11,019 nucleotides of DNA from Baffinella frigidus (Eukaryota; Cryptophyceae; Cryptomonadales; Baffinellaceae): contig MU646493.1 in assembly GCA_026770585.1 (NCBI GenBank), positions 71,032 to 82,050 of the forward strand, in the 5' to 3' direction. The notes beneath the pieces were generated by a model that was not told where the DNA came from, searched no databases, and saw nothing but the letters and a program-made list of their open reading frames with translations. Below are positions 5,970 through 10,880 of the stretch, one piece after another (positions within the stretch are counted from its first letter, which is position 1; each line of letters starts with the position of its first letter). A program made the translations under genes and the position numbers.

Positions 5970-6066
5970 CTTTTCCCAAAGTCAATTCCCCTACAAAATC
6001 CGCCAATATATTCTTCACGCTACGCATAAGTTGACGGATGTGTAGGGGAATTAACTTTAGGAAAAC
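5970..6066. mobile_element. Inverted-repeat element K2 (short form)
   Basis: Core AAAGTCAATTCCCCTAC... / ...GTAGGGGAATTAACTTTAGG, with CGCTACGCATAAGTTGAC in the middle. It lacks the outer ends of K1 and K3 and is about 97 bp long. Confidence 0.75.
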
Positions 6067-6129
6067 GAGTAGCTGAAGGAGTGTGGTGCTTTGAGTAGCT
6101 GGAGGAGTGTGGCGATTTGCCCCTGACAG

Positions 6130-6242
6130 TGGGGGTGTGCGGCAGCGGGCACACGCTCATCGGCGGGCTGCCTGAGATGGACGGGGTCGAGCACTGGGCC
6201 TCTGCCGCGACCAAGACCAGCAAGATCTACCAGCTCAATACG
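6130..6242 (+). CDS. Candidate exon, unrecognised (GVCGSGHTLIGG.. KIYQLNT)
   Basis: It reads GVCGSGHTLIGGLPEMDG, then VEHWASAATKTSKIYQLNT, with mostly G or C third positions. It ends AATACG|GTCCGC in phase 0 where the CT microsatellite begins. The acceptor is CCCCTGACAG|TG. It joins 5636-5750 and 6635-6720 without frame change. I do not recognise a family. Confidence 0.6.
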
Positions 6243-6634
6243 GTCCGCTCTCTCGCGCTCTCTCGTTCGCTCTCTCTCTCTCGCTCACTCTCTCGCTGGC
6301 TCGCTCGCTCGCTCTCTCTCTCTCTCTCGCGCTCTCTCTCTCTCTCTCGCTCTCGCTCTCTCGTTCGCGCTCTCTCTCTCGCTCGCGCTCTCTCTCTCTC
6401 GCTGTCTCTCTCTCACTCTCTCTCTCACTCTCTCTCTCTCGCTCTCTCTCGTTCGCGCTCTCTCTCTCTCTCTCGCTCTCTCTCTCTCTCGCTCTCTCTC
6501 TCTCTCGCTCTCTCTCTCTCTCTGGCTCGCTCTCTCTCTCTCTCTCTCTCGTTCTCTCTCTCTCTCTCGTGCTTGCTCGCTCGCTCGCTGTCGCGCCGCC
6601 GACCGCAACGCCCCCTTCTGACTCACCCGGGGAG
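6243..6634 (+). other. Intron made almost wholly of a CT microsatellite
   Basis: 392 bp between ACG|GTCCGC and CGGGGAG|ACTCTC, both phase 0. About 340 bp are CTCTCT with CTCG interruptions, that is a polypyrimidine tract filling the intron. The open frames through it (Ser/Leu-Arg on plus, Arg/Glu-Ser on minus) are repeat artefacts. Confidence 0.55.
6246..6590. repeat. (CT)n/(GA)n microsatellite with CTCG interruptions
   Basis: Nearly uninterrupted pyrimidine run on the plus strand. CG dinucleotides are spaced irregularly in CTCTCTCG blocks. Confidence 0.95.
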
Positions 6635-6720
6635 ACTCTCAACTCGACGCGCTCCTCCCCCCCGAGGCTACTTCGGAGGCCTAAGCGAATCTACCTGGGC
6701 GTCCTCACAACCTTGCGTCC
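6635..6720 (+). CDS. Candidate exon, unrecognised (TLNSTRSSPPRL.. KRIYLGVLTTLRP)
   Basis: It reads TLNSTRSSPPRLLRRPKR, then IYLGVLTTLR, and leaves CC before the strong donor GTAGGT at 6721. Without splicing there is an immediate TAG stop. The next exon's first base G completes Pro. The basic stretch followed by IYLGVL looks like the start of a folded domain, but no family could be named. Confidence 0.5.
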
Positions 6721-6722
6721 GT

Positions 6723-6817
6723 AGGTTGAATAGGAGGAATTAGTTAGGGCATAGTAAATTCAATTAGGCCTCCTAATTAAATGAAACCGCCAATTGGGGA
6801 ACTGATTCAGGGCTGAG
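6723..6817. mobile_element. Element D2, truncated, coinciding with an intron (6721-6810)
   Basis: GTTGAATAGGAGGAATTAGT through GGGGAACTGATTCAG is D family in reverse orientation without its outer left arm of about 40 bp. The predicted intron GTAGGTTG...GATTCAG (90 bp) is almost exactly the element: the donor spans its left edge and the acceptor CAG lies in its right terminal repeat. Confidence 0.65.
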
Positions 6818-6865
6818 ATCCCACAAACCCACCCCGAGCGCGCCACAAGCATCAGTCTGATGCCA
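6811..6865 (+). CDS. Candidate exon, unrecognised (AEIPQTHPERATSISLMP)
   Basis: After GATTCAG the base G completes Pro, then AEIPQTHPERATSISLMP. Two donors are possible: CCA|GTCTGC (6866, phase 0) or GGC|GTGACA (6877, phase 2). The first matches a phase-0 acceptor CCGAG in the right terminal repeat of D3 at 7029, leading to MNVRPHNLSVATRLV. Confidence 0.4.
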
Positions 6866-6889
6866 GTCTGCCTGGCGTGACAACCACTC

Positions 6890-7033
6890 TCATCTCGAAA
6901 GATAATTGAATCAGTTCCCCAATTACCGTTTTCATTTAATTAGGAGGCCTAATTAAATTTACTATGCCCTAACTAATTCCTCCTATTCAACCTCCTATTG
7001 AAAAGGAACTGATCCATGCATCTTCCGAGATGA
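6890..7033. mobile_element. Element D3, complete 144-bp copy
   Basis: TCATCTCGAAAGAT..TGAATCAGTTCC at the left and GGAACTGATC..ATCTTCCGAGATGA at the right define the family ends. The body is TTAATTAGGAGGCCTAATTA-rich. This is the best reference copy of family D. Confidence 0.9.
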
Positions 7034-7098
7034 ACGTGCGGCCTCACAACCTGTCTGTCGCGACCCGTCTTGTGAGCACGCCCGAGGCGGGCACGTCG
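7030..7098 (+). CDS. Candidate exon, weak (MNVRPHNLSVATRLV..)
   Basis: The frame MNVRPHNLSVATRLVSTPEA, then GTS, follows a phase-0 acceptor CCGAG within the D3 end. The frame stops at TGA 7108-7110; donors GTCGTA or GTACAC lie just before. The next exon was not identified. Confidence 0.3.
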
Positions 7099-7103
7099 TA
7101 CAC

Positions 7104-7169
7104 GAGATGAAGTGAGAGTGCGACGGCGGCTGTCTGCCGCGGCGTTGGACGCGTGCGCGGAACTGCGCC
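7104..7169. repeat. Duplicated segment, copy 1 (direct copy at 7290-7357, inverted copy at 7423-7476)
   Basis: GAGATGAAGT...CGACGGCGGCTGTCTGCCGC through AACTGCGCC. The second copy has a few changes. The third copy is inverted (GGCGCAGTTCCGCACACGCG through CACTTC). The GAGATGA at the front is the end of a D terminal repeat, so the duplication unit includes an element edge. Confidence 0.75.
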
Positions 7170-7296
7170 TGAATCAGTTCCCCAATTGGCGGTTTCATTT
7201 AATTAGGAGGCCTTATTAAATTTACTATGCCCTAACTAATTCCTCCTATTCAACCTCCTATCGAAAAGGAACTGGTTCATGTATCTTGCGAGATGA
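7170..7296. mobile_element. Element D4, left end missing
   Basis: More than 90% like D3 by eye over its length but lacking the outer 15 or so bases at the left, where it starts TGAATCAGTTCC. It lies between two direct copies of a 66-68 bp segment (7104-7169 and 7290-7357). Confidence 0.85.
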
Positions 7297-7357
7297 AGTT
7301 CTCTCTAAGTCGACGGCGGCTGTCTCGCCGCGGTGTTGCACGCGTGTGAACTGCGCC
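7290..7357. repeat. Duplicated segment, copy 2
   Basis: Direct copy of 7104-7169 on the other side of D4, with CTCTCTAAGT replacing GAGAGTG and one CG insertion. With the inverted copy at 7423-7476 it can form a hairpin whose loop holds CATCCACCTGT repeats. Confidence 0.75.
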
Positions 7358-7422
7358 ACTGCCATCCGTGCTCCCGCCGTGACCACCTGTCATCCACCTG
7401 TCATCCGTGCACGGATGGTGGT

Positions 7423-7525
7423 GGCGCAGTTCCGCACACGCGTCCAGCTTCAGACAGCCGCCACGAGACTCACTTCAGACAGCCGCCGTCGCACTCACTT
7501 CAGACAGCCGCCGTCGCACTCACTT
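7423..7525. repeat. Inverted copy of the duplicated segment plus a 25-bp tandem repeat
   Basis: 7423-7476 is the inverted copy. Its end, CTTCAGACAGCCGCCGTCGC followed by ACTCA, is repeated with a 25-bp period from 7448, 7473 and 7498 (three copies). No exon is supported here. Confidence 0.8.
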
Positions 7526-7540
7526 CCCCCCCAAACCCCG

Positions 7541-7624
7541 AACCCTGAGCGCTAAGGCGTCGCAGAGATGGTCACAGTGTGGTCACACCGTGACCACCTG
7601 TGCGACGCCTTAGCGCTCAGGGTT
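7541..7624. mobile_element. Element P: perfect-stem hairpin capped by telomere-like units
   Basis: AACCCTGAGCGCTAAGGCGT... pairs with ...ACGCCTTAGCGCTCAGGGTT. The loop holds GGTCAC/GTGACC repeats. The outer edges merge with TTCAGGG units (7619-7635) and CCCCGAACCC on the left. Confidence 0.75.
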
Positions 7625-7635
7625 CAGGGTTCAGG

Positions 7636-8023
7636 GGAGCACGCGTTTAGGGTGGGGGTGTAGGGTGATGGATCACGCTGATTCGCGTGGAAGCTTTCAG
7701 GGGTGCACGAGTTTACAACCCATTTTCTGCCAGTGTTTGGTACAATTTTAAAAATGTTTCGGGGAGCTGGCTGCCCTGGATTGGCAGGGTCGGCAGGCAT
7801 CGGGCGGTAGGGCAACACGCCCGAGAGGGCACCAGCCGCAGCCCCAGGTCGCAGAAGAGAGCCAAATTCACCTTTGCACCGCAGGAGAGAGTCAAATTCG
7901 CAGAAAAGAGCCAAATTCACATTTGCACAGGAAAGAGCCGGACGCCGGGGCAACTTCACCTTTGCCCCCAGGTTGTGAGATCGGCGCTCTTCGCTGACAG
8001 CGGCGTGTCTGGGTGGGTGGCAG
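7636..8023. other. Non-coding stretch with imperfect tandem repeats
   Basis: It contains a TAGGGTG remnant of telomere-like sequence (7648-7667), an AT-rich segment (7700-7765) and three imperfect units of AGAGCCAAATTCACCTTTGC around 7855-7965. Both strands are open in several frames, so no exon can be chosen. It ends with an acceptor GGGTGGGTGGCAG at 8023. Confidence 0.5.
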
Positions 8024-8083
8024 GGCAACGAGATGCTGCTGGATATGGCGCTGCTGCGCTGCCCGTGCGGGACACCCTTCCAG
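8024..8083 (+). CDS. Candidate 60-bp exon (GNEMLLDMALLRCPCGTPFQ)
   Basis: Exactly 20 codons, phase 0 at both ends, between GGTGGCAG and CAG|GTTAAT: GNEMLLDMALLRCPCGTPFQ. Splicing over the element at 8084-8228 continues VERAPLSFRNQNAACLLPV. A CPC motif is present. The family is not recognised and its link with the exons left of 7100 is not shown. Confidence 0.55.
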
Positions 8084-8228
8084 GTTAATCTCCGCAAAAG
8101 TACTAATCAATTGCTTTTGGGCATCGAAATTTTCTACAAGATTGGGTCGTACTAGTAATAGTGAAGCATGTGTGAAGTAAATTGCGTTGAGCCACACGCA
8201 ATTGATTAATACTTTTGCGAAGATCAAG
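8084..8228 (+). mobile_element. Element E: intron and inverted-repeat element are the same 145 bp
   Basis: The intron reads CAG|GTTAATCTCCGCAAAAG...CTTTTGCGAAGATCAAG|GTC. The inverted repeats (TTAATCTCCGCAAAAGTAC / GTACTTTTGCGAAGATCAA-like, extended by TAATCAATTGC) start at the second base and stop one base before the end, so element and intron borders coincide. The flanking GG/GG would be a 2-bp target duplication. Removal restores CAGGTCGAG in frame. Confidence 0.8.
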
Positions 8229-8285
8229 GTCGAGCGCGCGCCCCTCTCCTTCAGAAACCAGAACGCCGCGTGCCTGCTCCCCGTG
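8229..8285 (+). CDS. Candidate exon after element E (VERAPLSFRNQNAACLLPV)
   Basis: The frame continues GTC GAG CGC GCG.. as VERAPLSFRNQNAACLLPV and is open to TGA at 8364. The 3' border is unclear (GT at 8283, 8310 and others), so the end given is a lower bound. It joins 8024-8083 in phase 0. Confidence 0.5.
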
Positions 8286-8339
8286 CGCTCGACCGCGTGC
8301 CTCTTTTTGGTGGTTTGGTGTTTTGTATTACACTGGTAT

Positions 8340-8440
8340 CGAAGGCCACGCCCACCTCACTCTTGAGGAGCTCACGCCAAGGCTCCGCCCCTTGCCATGG
8401 CCACCCCCCGCCACCATCGCCATCTGGCACCGCCACAACC
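8340..8440 (+). CDS. Weak exon candidate (GHAHLTLEELTPRLRPLPW..)
   Basis: A plus-strand frame reads EGHAHLTLEELTPRLRPLPW, then PPPATIAIWHRHNP up to the edge of element A2. It follows a pyrimidine/T-rich stretch with a possible acceptor TATCGAAG. Phase with the preceding exon could not be made to fit. Confidence 0.25.
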
Positions 8441-8579
8441 CACCGACCCTCACGGGAGGACCAAATCGGTAATTTTAGGACCCCAGATTCACCCGGCAGA
8501 GGGGTCAGATCTGGCCCCTCCGTCAAAGGACAGTGGCCTCAACAACTCGTCGATTTGGTCCGATTGTGAGGGTTGGTGG
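8440..8579. mobile_element. Inverted-repeat element A2
   Basis: CCACCGACCCTCACGG..ACCAAATCGG at the left, CGATTTGGTCCGATTGTGAG then GGTTGGTGG at the right. It shares ends with A1 but has a different core (CAGAGGGGTCAGATCTGGCC around 8500), which is itself palindromic. Confidence 0.8.
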
Positions 8580-8648
8580 ACGGGCGGCTGCCGCCCAGAG
8601 GCGTGCGCTTTCAGGCCAGGACTGCCATCATTTCATCATGGCGTGCAT

Positions 8649-8892
8649 GTATTGTACTTTTCGGGTCAGCGCGGATTTTGGGTCGGGGTCGGGGAGTCGG
8701 GAAAAATCGAAAATATCGAAAAAGGGCTCTAGTGTTTGTGACATATTATGGGTGGGGGGTGCATCTTGTCATCATATCAATGCATAAGATAGCATAAAAC
8801 TTTAGATGGACGCACCAATTATCGAGATTTTCATTTCCCGACACCCCGACCCGACCTCGAGAAGATCCGCGCTGACCCGAAAAGTACAATAT
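8649..8892. mobile_element. Inverted-repeat element B2, single-unit form
   Basis: GTATTGTACTTTTCGGGTCA at the left and its complement TGACCCGAAAAGTACAATAT at the right. The body is the reverse complement of B1 with one copy of the 93-bp unit that B1 has twice, so B2 represents the ancestral length (about 244 bp). Confidence 0.9.
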
Positions 8893-8938
8893 GCATCGGC
8901 GTTGTTTGCATTTCCTCCCCGAGACCCTGCCCGTGCAG
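8893..8938 (+). CDS. Weak exon fragment between B2 and L1
   Basis: The 46 bp between two elements read, in one plus-strand frame, RRCLHFLPETLPVQ. Read across the missing B2 element, the left side ends GVH in the same frame. It is too short to confirm. Confidence 0.2.
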
Positions 8939-9101
8939 CGCCACGCCACGATGACCTGTGTACCAACTTGGCATTTTTTAAAAGTCAATTCACCCACAAA
9001 TCTGTCAACTTGGTCCGGATTCCGGACAACAATAGTTTCAGTAGTGCACAAATAATAGAAAGACGCAATCAAGTTGGTGCACAGGTCATCGTGGCGTGGC
9101 G
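8939..9101. mobile_element. Inverted-repeat element L1, chimeric
   Basis: CGCCACGCCACGATGACCTG and its complement CAGGTCATCGTGGCGTGGCG are the ends, followed by ACCAACTTG/CAAGTTGGT. The left half contains AAGTCAATTCACCCACAAAT and CTGTCAACTT (about 8982-9012), which resembles one arm of family K without its partner. Confidence 0.8.
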
Positions 9102-9165
9102 AGTGGCAGCCCTGCACCACGTCGGAGGCGTCGGCAGCGTGGGGATACTACCCCGTGTAGGATGA
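9026..9165. repeat. Left arm of a 137-140 bp inverted duplication (partner 9557-9693)
   Basis: From ACAACAATAGTTTCAGTAGT (right half of L1), through CACCACGTCGGAGGCGTCGG, to GGGGATACTACCCCGTGTAG (left end of M1), the sequence recurs inverted at 9557-9693 with few mismatches. The unit joins two element ends and the unique sequence between them. Confidence 0.85.
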
Positions 9166-9248
9166 CCGGAGTGACTTTACACAGTCACGTCCACTAAAAG
9201 GAGATGTAAGCCCGGAGGCACCTCTGGCCTGCACGGGGTAGTATCCCC
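9141..9248. mobile_element. Inverted-repeat element M1
   Basis: GGGGATACTACCCCGTGTAG... and ...CACGGGGTAGTATCCCC; 108 bp with an unrelated loop. Confidence 0.8.
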
Positions 9249-9302
9249 AGAGGAAGCGTTGGGCATCTTCCTACCGCGAGACATGAGTGGCATGCCATGA
9301 CT

Positions 9303-9468
9303 TCGTCTCGGAAGATAACTGGATCACTTCCTTTTCAACAGGAGGTTGCATAGGTGAAATTAGCTAGGGCATAGTAAACTTAATCAGGCGTCCTAATTAA
9401 ATGAGAAGCGCTAATTAGTAATTAGCGCTTAGTAATTACGGAACTGAGTCACTTATGTTTCGAGATGA
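9303..9468. mobile_element. Element D5, reverse orientation, with extra palindrome
   Basis: TCGTCTCGGAAGAT at the left and TTTCGAGATGA at the right are the D ends. It carries an added GCGCTAATTAGTAATTAGCG palindrome (about 9408-9427). It lies in the loop of the inverted duplication 9026-9165/9557-9693. Confidence 0.8.
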
Positions 9469-9514
9469 GACTGACGTGAGAGGCATGGGCGGCACGCGAT
9501 AGGTGGCGTCTTCT

Positions 9515-9578
9515 GGGGATACTACCCGTGTAGGATGACCAGAGTGACTTCGGCCATCCTACACGGGGTAGTATCCCC
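9515..9578. mobile_element. Element M2, 64-bp minimal hairpin
   Basis: GGGGATACTACCCGTGTAGG...CCTACACGGGGTAGTATCCCC with a loop of about 20 bp. It is like M1 with the middle deleted and both arms fully paired. Confidence 0.85.
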
Positions 9579-9693
9579 ACGCTGCCGACGCCTCCAACGT
9601 GGTGCAGGGCTGCCACTCGCCACTCCACGATGACCTGTGCACCAACTTGATTGCGTCTTTCTATTATTTGTGCACTACTAAAACTATTGTTGT
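9557..9693. repeat. Right arm of the inverted duplication, with L fragment
   Basis: Reverse complement of 9026-9165. It holds the M2 right end, CACGCTGCCGACGCCTCCAA, and the right half of an L element (about 9623-9693) that ends abruptly at TTGTTGTTT where homology stops. Confidence 0.85.
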
Positions 9694-9750
9694 TTAGTAT
9701 GCCCAGATACCGTGACATGGCGTGACTCACGCGAGAGGCGCGGGCGGCAG

Positions 9751-9834
9751 TCGTCACGGCAGTCAGCGATCTGTTCCATGTGCTGCAACGCCACGTGTTC
9801 CGCCGCCTGTCACCGCACTTTCATTCAGGACAAG
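9751..9834 (+). CDS. Candidate exon (VVTAVSDLFHVLQRHVFRRL..)
   Basis: Between acceptor CGGGCGGCAG and the consensus donor CAAG|GTATGT the frame reads VTAVSDLFHVLQRHVFRRLS, then PHFHSGQ. The helical pattern (DLFHVLQRHVF) and GC-rich third positions support coding. One base is left over. No family was recognised. Confidence 0.5.
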
Positions 9835-9845
9835 GTATGTCCCCG

Positions 9846-10007
9846 CCCCAAACAGCTACGAAGGGATCTTCGGGCACTCAGTGCCTGATTTTCCGTTACC
9901 TTATCCGTAGGAACCTCCCTATGTCCCTACGGGTTGCGTACCGTAGGGTCGTAGGTCTTATCGCTTAGGGGTTATTCAAAATCCCTTCGAAGTGCGCTGT
10001 GTTGGGG
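9846..10007. mobile_element. Inverted-repeat element N1
   Basis: CCCCAAACAGCTACGAAGGGAT at the left is matched by ATCCCTTCGAAGTGCGCTGTGTTGGGG at the right, with small indels. The inner part has the palindrome CTACGGGTTGCGTACCGTAG. It begins 11 bases after the donor at 9835. Confidence 0.7.
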
Positions 10008-10120
10008 TGTGCGGTCGGACCTTGCCGAAGTGGTCCCACGAGACTTTGTCGGGGTTGGCATCCTCCCCACGAACACCCGCCAACTCCTCGAAGGCCAGCA
10101 CCACTCTGTCCCACAGAGGT
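10008..10120. other. Probable coding segment, strand unresolved
   Basis: All three plus frames and one minus frame are open. The best plus reading is VRSDLAEVVPRDFVGVGILP, then TNTRQLLEGQHHSVPQ; another gives GRTLPKWSHETLSGLASSPR in the phase left by the donor at 9835. The minus reading PLWDRVVLAFEELAGVRGED, then ANPDKVSWDHFGKVRPH, would continue through 10276-10400 if the N2 insertion is ignored. Composition does not decide. Confidence 0.3.
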
Positions 10121-10275
10121 GTGTGGTGCCCTCCCCTCTATGTCCCTACGGGTTGCGTACCGTAGGGTCGTAGGTCTTGTCGCTTAGGGGTGATTCGAAA
10201 CCTCTTCGAAGTCCGCTGTGTGGAGTGCAGGTGCTCAAAATCCCTTCGAAGTCCGCTGTGTGGTGCCCTCCCCTC
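10121..10275. mobile_element. Element N2 flanked by an 18-bp direct repeat
   Basis: GTGTGGTGCCCTCCCCTC stands at 10121-10138 and 10258-10275. Between them is the right part of N (TATGTCCCTACGGGTTGCGT onward, like 9920-9997) followed by two CTTCGAAGTCCGCTGTGTGG units. The left arm of N is missing. The direct repeat is longer than a normal transposon target duplication. Confidence 0.7.
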
Positions 10276-10440
10276 GGGGAAGAAGGAAGCAGGGGTGCAA
10301 GGCGACTTGCGAATCGTGCGTCTCTCAACCTGTTTCGAAACAGCCATCGCTCTTGCTCGATTCCGCCCCGATCTGGCGCCCGACGCCCCGAGTCAGCCTC
10401 CCACCGCATGCAGGCGCTACCTGCATTCGCGAGGGAACGA
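10276..10440 (+). CDS. Possible exon (GDLRIVRLSTCFETAIALAR..), strand uncertain
   Basis: A plus frame reads GVQGDLRIVRLSTCFETAIA, then LARFRPDLAPDAPSQPP, with balanced composition. On the minus strand FRNRLRDARFASRLAPLLPS is also open and continues into 10008-10120. I prefer plus because the neighbouring better exons are on plus, but confidence is low. Confidence 0.3.
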
Positions 10441-10463
10441 GAACGGTAGAGAGTGGCGGCTGG

Positions 10464-10543
10464 CGAGAGAGAGAGAGCGCGCGCGCACGCGAGAGAGAGA
10501 GAGAGAGAGAGAGAGGGAGACAGAGGAAGAGAGGAAGAGAGGT
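10464..10543. repeat. (GA)n microsatellite
   Basis: GAGAGA run with GCGCGCGCAC interruption; the opposite strand bias to the CT tract at 6246-6590. Confidence 0.9.
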
Positions 10544-10580
10544 CGCGCGCCTGACGCGATCTAGCGCGGCAACATTATCT

Positions 10581-10718
10581 CAGAAAAGGGATTTTTAAAT
10601 TCGTTTTCTTAAGTCAATTCCTGTACAAATTCGTCAACTTATTCTTTTCTCTGCGCATAAGTTGACAAATTTGAAGGGGGGTTGACTTAAGAAAACGAAT
10701 TTAAAAATCCCTTTTCTG
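10581..10718. mobile_element. Inverted-repeat element K3
   Basis: CAGAAAAGGGATTTTTAAAT.. and ..ATTTAAAAATCCCTTTTCTG, then ACGTTTTCTTAAGTCAATTC-like inner arms with CTGCGCATAAGTTGACAAAT. The core matches K1/K2, the outer ends are its own. Confidence 0.85.
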
Positions 10719-10725
10719 GGAAAAA

Positions 10726-10880
10726 ACAGGGACACTGCATCTACTACCTCCACGAGAGAGAGAGAGAGAGAGAGTCAGAAAGAGAGCCAGTAAGAGAGTC
10801 AGAGAGAGAGAGTCAGAGAGAGAGTCAGAGAGAGAGAAAGAGGTGCCGTGGCTCACGCGGTGGTGCCCGGCGCCCCACAG
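10726..10880. repeat. 28-bp direct duplication flanking a GA-rich insertion
   Basis: ACAGGGACACTGCATCTACT.. at 10726-10753 and ACAGGGGCACTGCATCTACT.. at 10877-10904 (one mismatch). Between them are GA repeats with GAGAGTCAGA units (10754-10842) and GTGCCGTGG..GCGCCCCACAG. Both copies carry the splice acceptor ACAG|GG; only the right one continues as open coding sequence. Confidence 0.8.

Larger units (their letters stand above)
5751..6129 (+). other. Intron with two K elements and a duplicated acceptor
   Basis: Donor GTATCT lies four bases from the tip of K1. The acceptor CCCCTGACAG occurs twice, at 5949 and 6129, within a 39-bp direct duplication (5925-5963 and 6105-6143, one mismatch). Only the right copy is followed by open coding sequence. 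K2 lies between the two copies. Confidence 0.55.

Noticed and set aside
6117-6743. Long plus-strand Ser/Leu/Arg-rich open frame and the Arg/Glu/Ser-rich minus frames over the same bases
   Set aside because: They are translations of the CT/GA microsatellite; any frame of such a repeat is open.
7448-7525. 25-bp direct repeats as a CRISPR array
   Set aside because: Units are contiguous without spacers, and the genome is eukaryotic.
8746-9165. Open frames on both strands over B2 and L1
   Set aside because: Both consist mainly of inverted-repeat element sequence, and mirror-image peptides appear on the two strands.
10140-10440. A minus-strand exon reading through 10440-10008 with N2 removed
   Set aside because: It is open and not excluded, but beyond N1 the minus strand has stops, whereas the plus strand gives an exon with a consensus GTATGT donor. 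It is left as an alternative in the entries.
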